Position numbers and translations under genes: made by a program. Shown in pieces: positions 15,309 to 22,444 of a DNA stretch of 36,213 bases. This stretch comes from a virus. The stretch is taken from the IMG/VR virus record IMGVR_UViG_3300046000_013327, positions 1-36,213 of that record. One strand, given 5' to 3'. Numbering within the stretch: the first letter of the stretch is position 1; every line of letters starts with the position of its first letter. The notes beneath the pieces are model-generated. The model did no database searches. It was not told the origin of the DNA and saw only the letters and a program-made list of their open reading frames with translations.

Positions 15309-15863
15309 TCAAATATCAATCGGTCGCCACATCAACGGTGGCATTATCTTGTTTGCGTGGAACGCTTGAAACGCGGCAAGCACATCTTCCAGTTTCAGAA
15401 GATCCCGAAACTCCCCCCGGCTCACGTAATTGACTTGCTTGAGAGCGCGAGGCTTCTCGGAACCGCCGGGGCGGCAGGCTCGCAGGTGGCTATAATCGTT
15501 AGGGCTTTTCCATGTGATTCTTGCCTCTAGGTGCCAACCGTTTAAACCGCGAAGGCATTGGATGTATGTATTCCCGGGACGTGCAAGACAGGCGAAACTG
15601 TTGAATTGCCCTGGATCGAGCTCTCGGATCACCTCATCAACCTCAAGCCAAATTGGGTTTTTCCATTTGAGTCCTATTTCATTATTCAACACCATCCGTC
15701 CGCCAACGGGTTTCTGACCCCACTTCGCCAAGAAGTCCTCCATCGCCTTTTCAGCATTTTCCCTGTCTTCTTCTGTGTAAATAGGAACCGCCTTCCTCGG
15801 TGCACGACCTTTTTTGAGGGGAGAATCCGATGGCGATTTAGGCTCGTTTTTCTTCAGTTTCAT
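15309..15863 (-). CDS. Hypothetical accessory protein, 184 aa
   Basis: I do not recognise this protein with confidence. It starts with a Lys-rich basic segment (MKLKKNEPKSPSDSPLKKGR) and continues as an alpha/beta domain with many Trp residues. It ends FQAFHANKIMPPLMWRPIDI. The pattern near the end (a helix with an AFQAF core, a short Pro turn and a WRPI strand) recalls small single-domain immunity-type proteins, but this is only an impression. It is transcribed against the phage late genes and lies inside the repeat-bracketed island, as expected of a lysogenic-conversion or defence gene. Its promoter should lie in the divergent spacer at 15864-16041. Confidence 0.6.
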   Translation of the reverse strand: MKLKKNEPKSPSDSPLKKGRAPRKAVPIYTEEDRENAEKAMEDFLAKWGQKPVGGRMVLNNEIGLKWKNPIWLEVDEVIRELDPGQFNSFACLARPGNTYIQCLRGLNGWHLEARITWKSPNDYSHLRACRPGGSEKPRALKQVNYVSRGEFRDLLKLEDVLAAFQAFHANKIMPPLMWRPIDI

Positions 15864-16180
15864 AGAGGCTATTTATCGCAAATTTAGGTCAAAATTACGA
15901 ATAAAAACGACTGATTTTCAGCATGATTTTCATGCCAAAATTTTTTTCCCACGCCCGAATCCCTGTGATTGACGCGATTCTACATTCAATATCCACCCCC
16001 CAGATGCCAGGCGGCTAGAAGGTCGGATTTTCCAAACCTCGATGGCGCGTATCGCTCTGCATAAGGAGCTGATTGAGCGTGTCGAAACGGCTCGAAAAAA
16101 CGATGATTTGCCTTGCTCCGAAGGGCCAAAGTTTTACTATCTGTTGGTCCAGAAGAAAGGAACCAATAGCACCAAAAACC
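15864..16180. promoter_or_regulatory. Divergent AT-rich spacer with perfect dyad
   Basis: This spacer separates a minus-strand gene from a plus-strand gene and is the most AT-rich part of the window up to about 15960. It contains GCATGATTTTCATGC (15921-15935), a perfect 6-bp inverted repeat with a 3-nt centre, followed by an A/T-run. This could be an operator or, on the plus strand, a small terminator. TTGACG occurs at 15969, but I see no convincing -10 at the right spacing. Short open frames between 16042 and 16180 look fortuitous and are not called. Confidence 0.4.
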
Positions 16181-16435
16181 ATGGCAAACATCGTAAAAAT
16201 ATCCATCCCCGAAATCAAACTTGGAAGAACTACAGTAGTGCCTATCGAAGTGAAAACGAAAGATGGCATCTTGGGAGTTTTAAGCGTCGCCCAAGGCAAG
16301 CTAGAGTGGCTTCCACGCGGTAAACAGATCCCATGTGAAATCCGTTGGAAGGAGTTCGATAAATACGCCACAAGCCTACGAACAGTCAAACGCAAGAAGG
16401 CGGCAAAACGCGCTAGAAATAAGAAGCAAGACTAG
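16181..16435 (+). CDS. Small hypothetical protein, 84 aa
   Basis: The ATG at 16181 begins a compact beta-rich unit: two strands, GILGVLSVAQGKLEWLPRGK, then a WKEFDKYA helix. It ends in a strongly basic tail (KRKKAAKRARNKKQ). The layout (a strand pair with G-K-L-E-W-L-P, then W-x-x-F-D) recalls small uncharacterised proteins common on mobile elements; I know of no function. An earlier in-frame ATG at 16073 would add 36 residues of low coherence and was not chosen. The gene is followed after 3 nt by the next one. The basic tail hints at nucleic-acid contact. Confidence 0.55.
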   Translation: MANIVKISIPEIKLGRTTVVPIEVKTKDGILGVLSVAQGKLEWLPRGKQIPCEIRWKEFDKYATSLRTVKRKKAAKRARNKKQD

Positions 16436-16438
16436 CAT

Positions 16439-16654
16439 ATGAATAACAAAGAAAACTCTTCGAGCGAAAAGGAGAGGATTTTGTTTTCTGAGGCAGATGA
16501 GCAGAAAACAGACAGTCATCTGCATGCTGAAATGCTAGAATCGGTTGCTTCAGTTGCCGATGAAGCCGGTATCCGCATCCTTATGGATACTTGCGGACTA
16601 ACAAGAGATTTGGCGCTTAAACTCGTTCGCCCGGATAAATCCGGAGGTCCGTGA
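16439..16654 (+). CDS. Small hypothetical protein, 71 aa
   Basis: I do not recognise this protein. It is acidic and Ser/Glu-rich at the start (NKENSSSEKERILFSEADE) and helical afterwards (LHAEMLESVASVADEAGI). It lies 3 nt after the basic 84-aa protein, and the opposite charge of the two makes a pair plausible, though unproven. Its lower GC matches the rest of the island. The 126 nt after its stop hold only the second terminator copy and the start signal for the connector gene. Confidence 0.5.
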   Translation: MNNKENSSSEKERILFSEADEQKTDSHLHAEMLESVASVADEAGIRILMDTCGLTRDLALKLVRPDKSGGP

Positions 16655-16716
16655 AATATGCTGATGCTGTGATTTGAGCTGATTTAGCCGACATCAGCGC
16701 ATTTAGGCATTTCATG

Positions 16717-16746
16717 CCCTCTCTCGGGAAACCGGGAGGGGGTGTT
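16717..16746 (+). terminator. Hairpin terminator, copy 2 of repeat
   Basis: This is identical over 30 nt to the element at 15247-15276: an 11-bp stem with a GAAA loop, here followed by a better T-rich tail (TGTTTTGTTT). It lies after the two plus-strand accessory genes and before the connector gene, so the accessory transcript would stop here. The duplication marks the right border of accessory island 2. Confidence 0.72.
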
Positions 16747-16780
16747 TTGTTTCAAGCTCGATTGACACGCCACGCTTGGC

Positions 16781-17089
16781 GTGAACGCGATCCAAGCCGC
16801 TGCTGCCGAAGCCTTCGTCGAAATCCTGCGTGATGCGGGTGTGCCGGTGACCATCGGAGGCAAGGACTATCAGGCGATGGTCTCGCCGAGCGGACTGGCG
16901 GTCGATCTTGAGGAAGGCGGCTTCACCCAGGACGGATCGCTCACGGTGAGGCTGCTCGTGACACATCTGCCAACTCCGCTTCCCGCCCACAACGACACGA
17001 TCCTCATCGGTGGTGAGCGCCACAAGATCGAGGAAATCAACCGCAAGCCCGGCTCCGGCATCATCGAATACCGCGTGGCCCGCCGCTGA
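16781..17089 (+). CDS. Head-tail connector protein, GTG start, 102 aa
   Basis: The position after the capsid gene and the short beta-rich sequence (VPVTIGGKDYQAMVSP, then LIGGERHKIEEINRKPGSGI) fit an FII/HK97-type head-tail joining protein that caps the portal and receives the tail. The GTG is chosen because TTGACA starts 19 nt before it and a perfect dyad ACGCCA/TGGCGT lies between. Only weak family similarity can be claimed by eye. It lies 7 nt before the next gene. Confidence 0.6.
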   Translation: MNAIQAAAAEAFVEILRDAGVPVTIGGKDYQAMVSPSGLAVDLEEGGFTQDGSLTVRLLVTHLPTPLPAHNDTILIGGERHKIEEINRKPGSGIIEYRVARR

Positions 17090-17096
17090 AAACCTC

Positions 17097-17498
17097 ATGA
17101 ACCAAGCCATCGAAGATTACCTGGCCGGTCTGTTCACCTCCACGCAACTCATTCCCGCGCCCGAGGTGTTCACCGGGACTTCCTCCGACATCCGCACACC
17201 GGAATCTCACGCGATTCTCGTGCTGGCAGACTCGATTGAAAACGTGGTGGGCCCGTTGCATCGGGCGACGGTCAAGATTCTCGTCTCGTCACCCACCGAC
17301 GACCGGACCCAACACGCCACTCTCGCCCATTTAGTGAAGGGCATCATGGAAGGCGTGCTGCCTGCGGCGAACGGATTCACCATCGGCGGATTCAGGACGA
17401 AAGCCAACTCGACCGCCGTGACGGACGATGATCGGTGGCTCACCACCATCGAAGGGATTCTCGGTGTGGATTGGACGCCGGTTGACAACACGCCGTAA
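17097..17498 (+). CDS. Tail-completion/terminator-position protein, 133 aa
   Basis: The size and place between the connector and the tube-like proteins fit a minor tail protein of the gpU/gpZ type, which closes the tail tube and joins it to the head. The sequence shows an N-terminal helix (MNQAIEDYLAGLF), a beta-rich middle (HRATVKILVSSPTDD) and WLTTIEGILGVDWTP near the end, all common in such proteins. The ATG at 17097 was preferred because upstream in-frame codons lie within the connector gene. Assignment is mainly positional. Confidence 0.5.
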   Translation: MNQAIEDYLAGLFTSTQLIPAPEVFTGTSSDIRTPESHAILVLADSIENVVGPLHRATVKILVSSPTDDRTQHATLAHLVKGIMEGVLPAANGFTIGGFRTKANSTAVTDDDRWLTTIEGILGVDWTPVDNTP

Positions 17499-17503
17499 GA
17501 GTC

Positions 17504-17818
17504 ATGCCCGCCACCTTCGGAGTCACCAACTTGCACGGACTCGCGCCCGCCACCGGCCACGCCCAGGAAGCGTCTGCGGACTCATCCATCGAAGTGGCGA
17601 CGCTGCGGGATTCGCTCGGTGTGACGGTGGTGGCAAAGCCGAAGAAGCTCATCACCCGCAGCATCACGCTATCCGGAAAAGGCACCGTGAATTTTGGCGA
17701 TGTCGCCGCAGGGGCGATCACCAAGGGCGTCTCGTTCGTGACGTCGGTCAAGGTGACGGAAAGCAACGACGACTTCCCCGGCTTCGAGATTCAGGCCGTC
17801 GCCTACGACGACATCTAA
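17504..17818 (+). CDS. Small tail protein, possible tube protein A, 104 aa
   Basis: This is a short beta-rich protein with no membrane segment, placed where the major tail tube gene is expected. It resembles the next gene product in overall layout. The segment SITLSGKG corresponds to SFSFSVKG, and TSVKVTESNDDFPGFEIQAV corresponds to TTVKNSQTNEDYNSFELSGV. The two are therefore probably tandem paralogues. TTGACA starts 22 nt before the ATG. Which of the two forms the tube, or whether both do, cannot be decided here. Confidence 0.5.
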   Translation: MPATFGVTNLHGLAPATGHAQEASADSSIEVATLRDSLGVTVVAKPKKLITRSITLSGKGTVNFGDVAAGAITKGVSFVTSVKVTESNDDFPGFEIQAVAYDDI

Positions 17819-17832
17819 CATTCAACAATTCC

Positions 17833-18168
17833 ATGCCCGCCGCGTTCAACGAAATCGGAGTCAAGTGCGTCACCGCCGCCCTCGTGGAGAGCGTGGACGT
17901 GCAGAAGCAGCTCGAACACAAGATCATCAAGAAGAGCGACGGCGCATTCGAAACGGGCAACCGCTACGACCCGTCCTTCAGTTTCAGCGTCAAGGGCCGG
18001 GGTGTCGCTGATGAATCCCTGCTGGGTGGAGCCTCCGCCGCCTACGTGCCCGAACAGATCACGGGCGGAACCACGATCATCACCACCGTCAAAAACTCCC
18101 AGACCAACGAGGATTACAACTCGTTCGAGTTGTCGGGAGTGAACCATCCCGCCGCAGGCGCGGCATGA
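17833..18168 (+). CDS. Small tail protein, possible tube protein B, 111 aa
   Basis: This is the likely tandem paralogue of the preceding protein; both end in a beta strand, an acidic turn and a final strand. It carries a longer central insertion (around GGASAAYVPEQITGG). The position before the G/GT chaperone genes fits a tail tube component. The ATG at 17833 follows the previous stop by 14 nt and starts MPAAF, similar to the MPATF start of its neighbour. Its real partner count in the virion is unknown. Confidence 0.5.
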   Translation: MPAAFNEIGVKCVTAALVESVDVQKQLEHKIIKKSDGAFETGNRYDPSFSFSVKGRGVADESLLGGASAAYVPEQITGGTTIITTVKNSQTNEDYNSFELSGVNHPAAGAA

Positions 18169-18201
18169 TGCATTCTGCCCAAAGATCACCTGAAATCACC
18201 C

Positions 18202-18669
18202 ATGAAAGAAGGAATCACCATCAGCGTCGTGCGCGATCACGACACGAAACCCACCGAAAGCCGCAACACCCGGCTTGTCGCTGCGGCACTCTCAAGCGGC
18301 GGCATGTTCGCCACCGAAGCCGCCTATTCCGACACGGTCGAACAGACGCCCAATGGCGCGAAACGCACCGTAACCTGGCTCATGGACGGCGCGGCCAAAA
18401 TCAGCTTTGAACCCATCGAGGTCGCGGAAAGCATCACCTTCGACGAGTTCCGCAAGCGTTATGAATCGCTCGCCTGGTGCGAGGCCAACGCCAACCACCC
18501 CATTGCCTATCTGCGGGCGATGAATGACCAGCACAACCGGCTGCTCGACAAAGTCAAGACGATGCGCCCGATGCTGCTGATCCGTAAAGGCAAGCGCATC
18601 GCCATCGTGCCGAGCGGTTCTGACGAGGCATCTAAGGCCACCCGCGAGCAAATCCTTTCCGAATTCTAA
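18202..18669 (+). CDS. Tail-region hypothetical protein, 155 aa
   Basis: I do not recognise this protein. It has a beta-rich N-terminal half and a helical C-terminal half (ITFDEFRKRYESLAWCEANANHP), ending in ATREQILSEF. It lies between the tube-like genes and the frameshifted chaperone gene, and there is no membrane segment. A structural or assembly role in the tail is inferred from position only. Confidence 0.5.
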   Translation: MKEGITISVVRDHDTKPTESRNTRLVAAALSSGGMFATEAAYSDTVEQTPNGAKRTVTWLMDGAAKISFEPIEVAESITFDEFRKRYESLAWCEANANHPIAYLRAMNDQHNRLLDKVKTMRPMLLIRKGKRIAIVPSGSDEASKATREQILSEF

Positions 18670-18673
18670 CAAC

Positions 18674-19093
18674 ATGAACGACCGCGAACTTCAACTGGCC
18701 ACTGGCATGATCGACAGCGGGGAACGCCAGATCGGCAACCTCAAGCTGCGTCCATACACCATGGGCTCGATGCAACTGGCCTATCTGCTCAAGCTCACCA
18801 TGTTCACCCGTGGCAAGGATGATCCACCGTTGGAGCTTGATGATTTGGAAGAGCAGCGGCAGATCATGGCCTTTGCATGGATGCAGTCGGCTGATGAAGA
18901 TGACATCGCGGACGCCGTTCGTGACGACACCGTGGATCGTTGCGTGCTCAAATTCTCTCTCAACGTCACTTTCGACATGCTCCCGGGTTTGATGGCGGAA
19001 ATCAACCGGATCAACGCGATGCTTGCCGCATCCAGCGTCCGCGTCGAAAGCAAGTATCCGTCCAGCGAGGACGATGCGCCGGGAAAGTCCTGA
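18674..19093 (+). CDS. Tail assembly chaperone, gpG-like, 139 aa
   Basis: A helical, acidic protein directly upstream of the tape measure region, with the position and size of the lambda gpG chaperone. The C-terminal codons run Ala-Pro-Gly-Lys-Ser-stop across a GGGAAAG heptamer. Translation to the stop gives the short form; a -1 slip gives the longer GT-like form listed separately. The chaperones wrap the tape measure protein and set tail assembly. Family similarity is not strong by eye; the frameshift signal is the best evidence. Confidence 0.75.
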   Translation: MNDRELQLATGMIDSGERQIGNLKLRPYTMGSMQLAYLLKLTMFTRGKDDPPLELDDLEEQRQIMAFAWMQSADEDDIADAVRDDTVDRCVLKFSLNVTFDMLPGLMAEINRINAMLAASSVRVESKYPSSEDDAPGKS

Positions 19094-19335
19094 ACCCCGG
19101 CTGGCTGGCGAGCGCGGTGTTCACCATCGCCAAGGACACCGGTTGGAGCGAGGACTTCATCATCTGGCGACTACCGATGGCGCGTGCCCTCCAGTATTAC
19201 CATTGCTCGCTCCAAGCGGCCAATCTCTGGACGCTTGAACCACCCACCGAAGAGACGATGCAGGCACTCGCACCGGACGAGCTGATCGGTCTCATCGACC
19301 GCATGGTTGACGATGGCGACGATGACGATGGGTGA
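18674..19335 (+). CDS. Tail chaperone GT-like fusion made by -1 frameshift
   Basis: The second frame continues from Lys137 of the gpG-like protein through VLNPGWLASAVFTIA to an acidic end (DRMVDDGDDDDG), with its stop at 19333-19335. No good start codon begins this second segment: any upstream ATG in its frame lies deep inside the first gene and yields an Arg/Gln-rich shadow sequence. The slip site GGGAAAG is read G-GGA-AAG in the zero frame, exactly as in lambda G/GT. The fusion is expected in a small fraction of translations; that ratio is known from lambda, not measured here. Confidence 0.85.
19081..19087 (+). other. Programmed -1 frameshift slippery heptamer GGGAAAG
   Basis: The heptamer G-GGA-AAG has the X-XXY-YYZ pattern with zero-frame codons GGA and AAG. 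After a one-base backward slip the next codon is GTC at 19087, which opens the second frame. The zero-frame stop TGA is at 19091-19093, only four bases after the heptamer. The sequence is the same as the lambda G/GT slip site. Confidence 0.88.
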
Positions 19336-20002
19336 TGAGGTGAAATTCAAACTGCATGTCGATGAGTTCCAGCGCGCCGCCGACCGTCTCGCCGCTTACT
19401 CGAAGCGCGACGGAGAGACGTTCATGAAGGAACAAGTTCGCGGATTCATCCGGCACTTGTTGGATTTTACTCCGCCGAGCCGTGGCAGCACGCGAGGTGT
19501 CAAAGCGAAGAAGCTGGGTGAGCAAGCGATTGTTGGCGACATCCGCGCCGTGTTTCGTGGTGTGTCCGATCCGAAGCGGGCGGATGTGGATTCGTTAGCG
19601 CAAATGCGTTCGGTGCTCAAGTCGCGGCGAAAGAGCGGGACTATGCGCGTGGCCAAGGGCGGCACCAAGCTCAAGGCACCGAAGGCGCTGATTGCCGAGT
19701 TGATCAAGGCGAAGAAAGCGCGGGTCGGCTATCTGGCATCGGCATGGGCCACGGCGGCGCAGAGCGTTGGGAAAATCCGAGTGCCCGCGTGGGTGTCGCG
19801 CCATGCCGCGCCGGGAAGCACCGACATCACGGTGAAGGATGGCGAGATCAATGCGTCGATCACCAATGCGGTGGAGTGGGCCGCCAAGGTCAATGGCCTG
19901 CGGGCGCGGGTGAATGCCGCGCTCCGTGTGCAGACCCGCTCGATGGAAAAACGGCTGCTCTATTTCTTCGCCAACGTGAAGGGCAAGTCCGGCTTCGATT
20001 GA
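19328..20002 (+). CDS. Tail-region hypothetical protein, 224 aa
   Basis: I do not recognise this protein. It is basic and helical, with a long Lys/Arg-rich middle and an ending that contains EWAAKVNGLRARVNAALRVQTRSMEKRL. Several starts are possible (TTG 19307, ATG 19313, 19322, 19328). I prefer 19328 because TTGACG starts 21 nt before it, as for neighbouring genes. It then overlaps the end of the GT-like frame by 8 bases. It lies directly before the tape measure gene, where a minor tail or assembly protein is expected. Confidence 0.55.
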   Translation: MGDEVKFKLHVDEFQRAADRLAAYSKRDGETFMKEQVRGFIRHLLDFTPPSRGSTRGVKAKKLGEQAIVGDIRAVFRGVSDPKRADVDSLAQMRSVLKSRRKSGTMRVAKGGTKLKAPKALIAELIKAKKARVGYLASAWATAAQSVGKIRVPAWVSRHAAPGSTDITVKDGEINASITNAVEWAAKVNGLRARVNAALRVQTRSMEKRLLYFFANVKGKSGFD

Positions 20003-20020
20003 CATGCCACCCGTGGCCAG

Positions 20021-21709
20021 ATGGCCAAGCTCACCGCACTGCTGACACTCAACACGGCTGGATTCCAGTCCGCGCTGAAGACTGCCAAGTCGGAAACCAG
20101 CGGCTTGAAAAACTCGATGGCCGGCATGTCGTCGGGCGCATCCAAGGGTTTCGTGTCGATGGGCAGCGCCATGAAATCCGTGGCCAAGGGAACGGCAGTT
20201 GTCGCCGCCGCTGTGGCAGCCGCAGGCGCGGCGATTGGCGCGTTGACCTACAAGCTGATCCTGTCGGGTGAGGCGGCGAACTCAGCCGACGCCCGCGTTC
20301 GTAACATTGCCAAGTCGATGGGGCTGTTCGGCGACCAATCCGACGCGGTGGCCGAGCGTCTGAACAACCTCGCGGACAAAATCGAGTTGCAGACTGGAGT
20401 AGATGGAAATGCGATTCAACTCACCCAGGCGAAACTTCTCACCTTCAAGGAACTCGCCAATACCGCCGACGAGCTGGGCGGCAATTTTGATCGGGCCACC
20501 CAGGCAGCGGTGGACATGGCGGCTGCCGGTTTCGGCGCTGCCGAACAGAACGCCGTCCAGCTTGGCAAGGCGCTGAACGATCCGGTCAATGGACTCGCTG
20601 CATTGCGGCGGTCAGGCATCACCTTCGCTGAAGATGAGAAAGCGAAGATCAAGACTCTGGCCGAATCCAACCGGATGCACGAGGCGCAGGCGTTGGTTCT
20701 CGCCGCCATCGAAAAGCAAGTTGGTGGCACGGCGGCGGCGACCGCGGACGCGTCCGTCCAGATCAAGGCCGCACTGAATCAGGGATTTGAGGAAGTGGGC
20801 AAACCACTGGCGGCGGCACTCGCATCCATTACGCCGCAGTTCCTGGAATTCGTGGAGATGGCCAAACCCAAGTTGGCCGAAGCTGGACAGTTCCTGGTCG
20901 CAATCTTCCGCAGTGGCGAGGCGCTCAACCTCGTCTGGTCGTCACTCAAGCTCGCTTTCGCTCAGAGCGTGAATTTCCTGTGGGCCACCCTGCGGGCAAC
21001 CATCGCGGCCACCGGCCAATACATCGTCGAGTATTTCAAGACGGCGGTCACCTATTTCCAAATCCTCACGACTCCCGAGTTCTGGAGCGGGATGGGCAAT
21101 GCCATCATCGGTATTTTTCTATCAGCCATCAGCTTCCTTCAAAAAGGATTCTCAGAAATCATCGAGGTGGCCCGCCCGCTGGCCGAATTGTTCGGCAAGG
21201 AGGACGCGTTCAACGGCATCCAGAAGACGATTCGCGAAAGCGCGGCGATCCTCGACGAAGACGCGGCGGCGCGATTCTCGAAGGCCGGTGACCTGTTGGA
21301 ACCTGCCGCCCAGAAGATTGCCCAACGTCTGGCAGAAGCCGGTGAAAACGTGAAGACCCGATTCAGCGAGACTTTCGCCAACACCGCGGAGGCTATCGAC
21401 ACGTCCGGCATGAAGCGCGAGTTCGGCGACACCGTGGAGCGCATCAAAGCGGCCATTCCTCCGGTGAAGACGGGCAAGCAAATCGGCATGGCGGCAGCGG
21501 ACGAAAAGCCAACGGCTCCGGCAGTCATCGCGGGCGGTTCAGGACAGTTAGGTTCCTTCGCGCAATCCATGAACATGCTCTTTGGCCGCAGCGCAAACGC
21601 AGGGCTGCTAGAGGAAAACAAGCGGCAGACCGACTGGCTCAAGAAGATCCACGACAACACCAAGAACAGGGGCAACACCACGACACCGGGGGAGGCGGTT
21701 TTCGCGTAA
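20021..21709 (+). CDS. Tail tape measure protein, 562 aa
   Basis: The N-terminus (LTLNTAGFQSALKTAKSE) and the following Ala/Gly/Ser-rich helical stretch are typical of tape measure proteins. A hydrophobic segment (VVAAAVAAAGAAIGALTY) follows at about residues 60-80, and a further hydrophobic, aromatic region lies around residues 305-375. The segment ATQAAVDMAAAGFGAAEQNAVQLGKALNDPV matches a common tape measure domain. The protein fixes tail length and is injected with the DNA. It is short for a siphophage, so a tail shorter than that of lambda is expected. TTGACA with a GCCAC/GTGGC dyad lies 22 nt upstream of the ATG. Confidence 0.9.
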   Translation: MAKLTALLTLNTAGFQSALKTAKSETSGLKNSMAGMSSGASKGFVSMGSAMKSVAKGTAVVAAAVAAAGAAIGALTYKLILSGEAANSADARVRNIAKSMGLFGDQSDAVAERLNNLADKIELQTGVDGNAIQLTQAKLLTFKELANTADELGGNFDRATQAAVDMAAAGFGAAEQNAVQLGKALNDPVNGLAALRRSGITFAEDEKAKIKTLAESNRMHEAQALVLAAIEKQVGGTAAATADASVQIKAALNQGFEEVGKPLAAALASITPQFLEFVEMAKPKLAEAGQFLVAIFRSGEALNLVWSSLKLAFAQSVNFLWATLRATIAATGQYIVEYFKTAVTYFQILTTPEFWSGMGNAIIGIFLSAISFLQKGFSEIIEVARPLAELFGKEDAFNGIQKTIRESAAILDEDAAARFSKAGDLLEPAAQKIAQRLAEAGENVKTRFSETFANTAEAIDTSGMKREFGDTVERIKAAIPPVKTGKQIGMAAADEKPTAPAVIAGGSGQLGSFAQSMNMLFGRSANAGLLEENKRQTDWLKKIHDNTKNRGNTTTPGEAVFA

Positions 21710-21712
21710 GCC

Positions 21713-22444
21713 ATGGCTGAGAACACCATTCTTGAAGGCGCGAGTGGCGGCAGGGACGAAAACATGATTTCGTCATTCGCCGTGTCGTATCATGCAAAGA
21801 GCATCGGCGAAGTCACCACGGTCGGGCATGCGCGGTTTCACGGGTTGGTGGAACAGGGCCGGACCTGGCAGGCGCTCAACGATGGCACCGACGGCTGGAT
21901 TGTCACCGTCACCTACAAGGGATACGCCGGTGACGAGGAACCAGCTCCGGAAGACACCGAGCAATGGAATCTCGGCTTTGATTTTTCCGAGGAACCCATC
22001 GAATCGCATCCGAACCTCAAGGAGATCAAGGCGACCTACGGCGGCTATTACGAGGAACCGGGCGGCCCGCTCAAGTTCCCTGAGTTCATGCCCAAGGAGG
22101 CCAAGGGCAAGGGTGGACTCGGCGGCAAGGGAAAGGCCAAACCCGGCGAGAAAAACCCGATGTTCGGCACTTCGACCTATGCGGTGATGACTGCGCGCGT
22201 CACGCGCACCTGGTCGTCGAAAAACATCCCGAAGAACGCGATCAACGACATCGGCAAGGTCTATTCCAGCATTCCGGGAGCACCGGACTCGATTGCGGAT
22301 GTGGATTTCGGGAGCCGCACATGGATGGCGATGCCGCCGAAGATTTCACAGAACGGCGACGTGTGGCGCATCGAAAACGAATGGCTCCTCTCACCGCCGA
22401 GCGGCTGGGTTGAGGAGATCTATGAGAAGGCCAGCAAGCAATGA
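21713..22444 (+). CDS. Distal tail-type hypothetical protein, 243 aa
   Basis: I do not recognise this protein. It directly follows the tape measure gene, the place of distal tail proteins. It is beta-rich with an internal Gly/Lys-rich low-complexity stretch (KEAKGKGGLGGKGKAKPGEK, about residues 125-145) that separates two folded parts. The stop overlaps the next start as ATGA, so translation of the two is probably coupled. There is no signal peptide or membrane segment. Confidence 0.55.
   Translation: MAENTILEGASGGRDENMISSFAVSYHAKSIGEVTTVGHARFHGLVEQGRTWQALNDGTDGWIVTVTYKGYAGDEEPAPEDTEQWNLGFDFSEEPIESHPNLKEIKATYGGYYEEPGGPLKFPEFMPKEAKGKGGLGGKGKAKPGEKNPMFGTSTYAVMTARVTRTWSSKNIPKNAINDIGKVYSSIPGAPDSIADVDFGSRTWMAMPPKISQNGDVWRIENEWLLSPPSGWVEEIYEKASKQ

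Larger units (their letters stand above)
15247..16746. other. Accessory island 2 bracketed by duplicated terminator
   Basis: The 30-nt terminator element occurs at both ends of this stretch as a direct repeat. Between the copies lie one minus-strand gene, two plus-strand genes and an AT-rich divergent spacer with a dyad, all unlike the surrounding head and tail genes. Similarity extends a little upstream of the copies (GGCAT followed by TTCA in each). Excision between the repeats would leave the capsid gene, one terminator and the connector gene at 16781, which is the expected ancestral order. Confidence 0.7.

Noticed and set aside
15969-15997. Sigma70 promoter built on TTGACG in the divergent spacer
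   Set aside because: No acceptable -10 hexamer lies at 16-18 nt; the nearest AT-rich hexamer gives a 15-nt spacer and poor consensus.
16042-16323. Alternative open frame over the start of the 84-aa accessory gene
   Set aside because: It reads through the coherent 84-aa frame in another phase and gives a low-complexity basic product without recognisable structure.
18940-19080. Independent start for the second chaperone frame at 18940
   Set aside because: The region before the slip site in that frame is Arg/Gln/His-rich shadow sequence; the GGGAAAG heptamer gives a better explanation.
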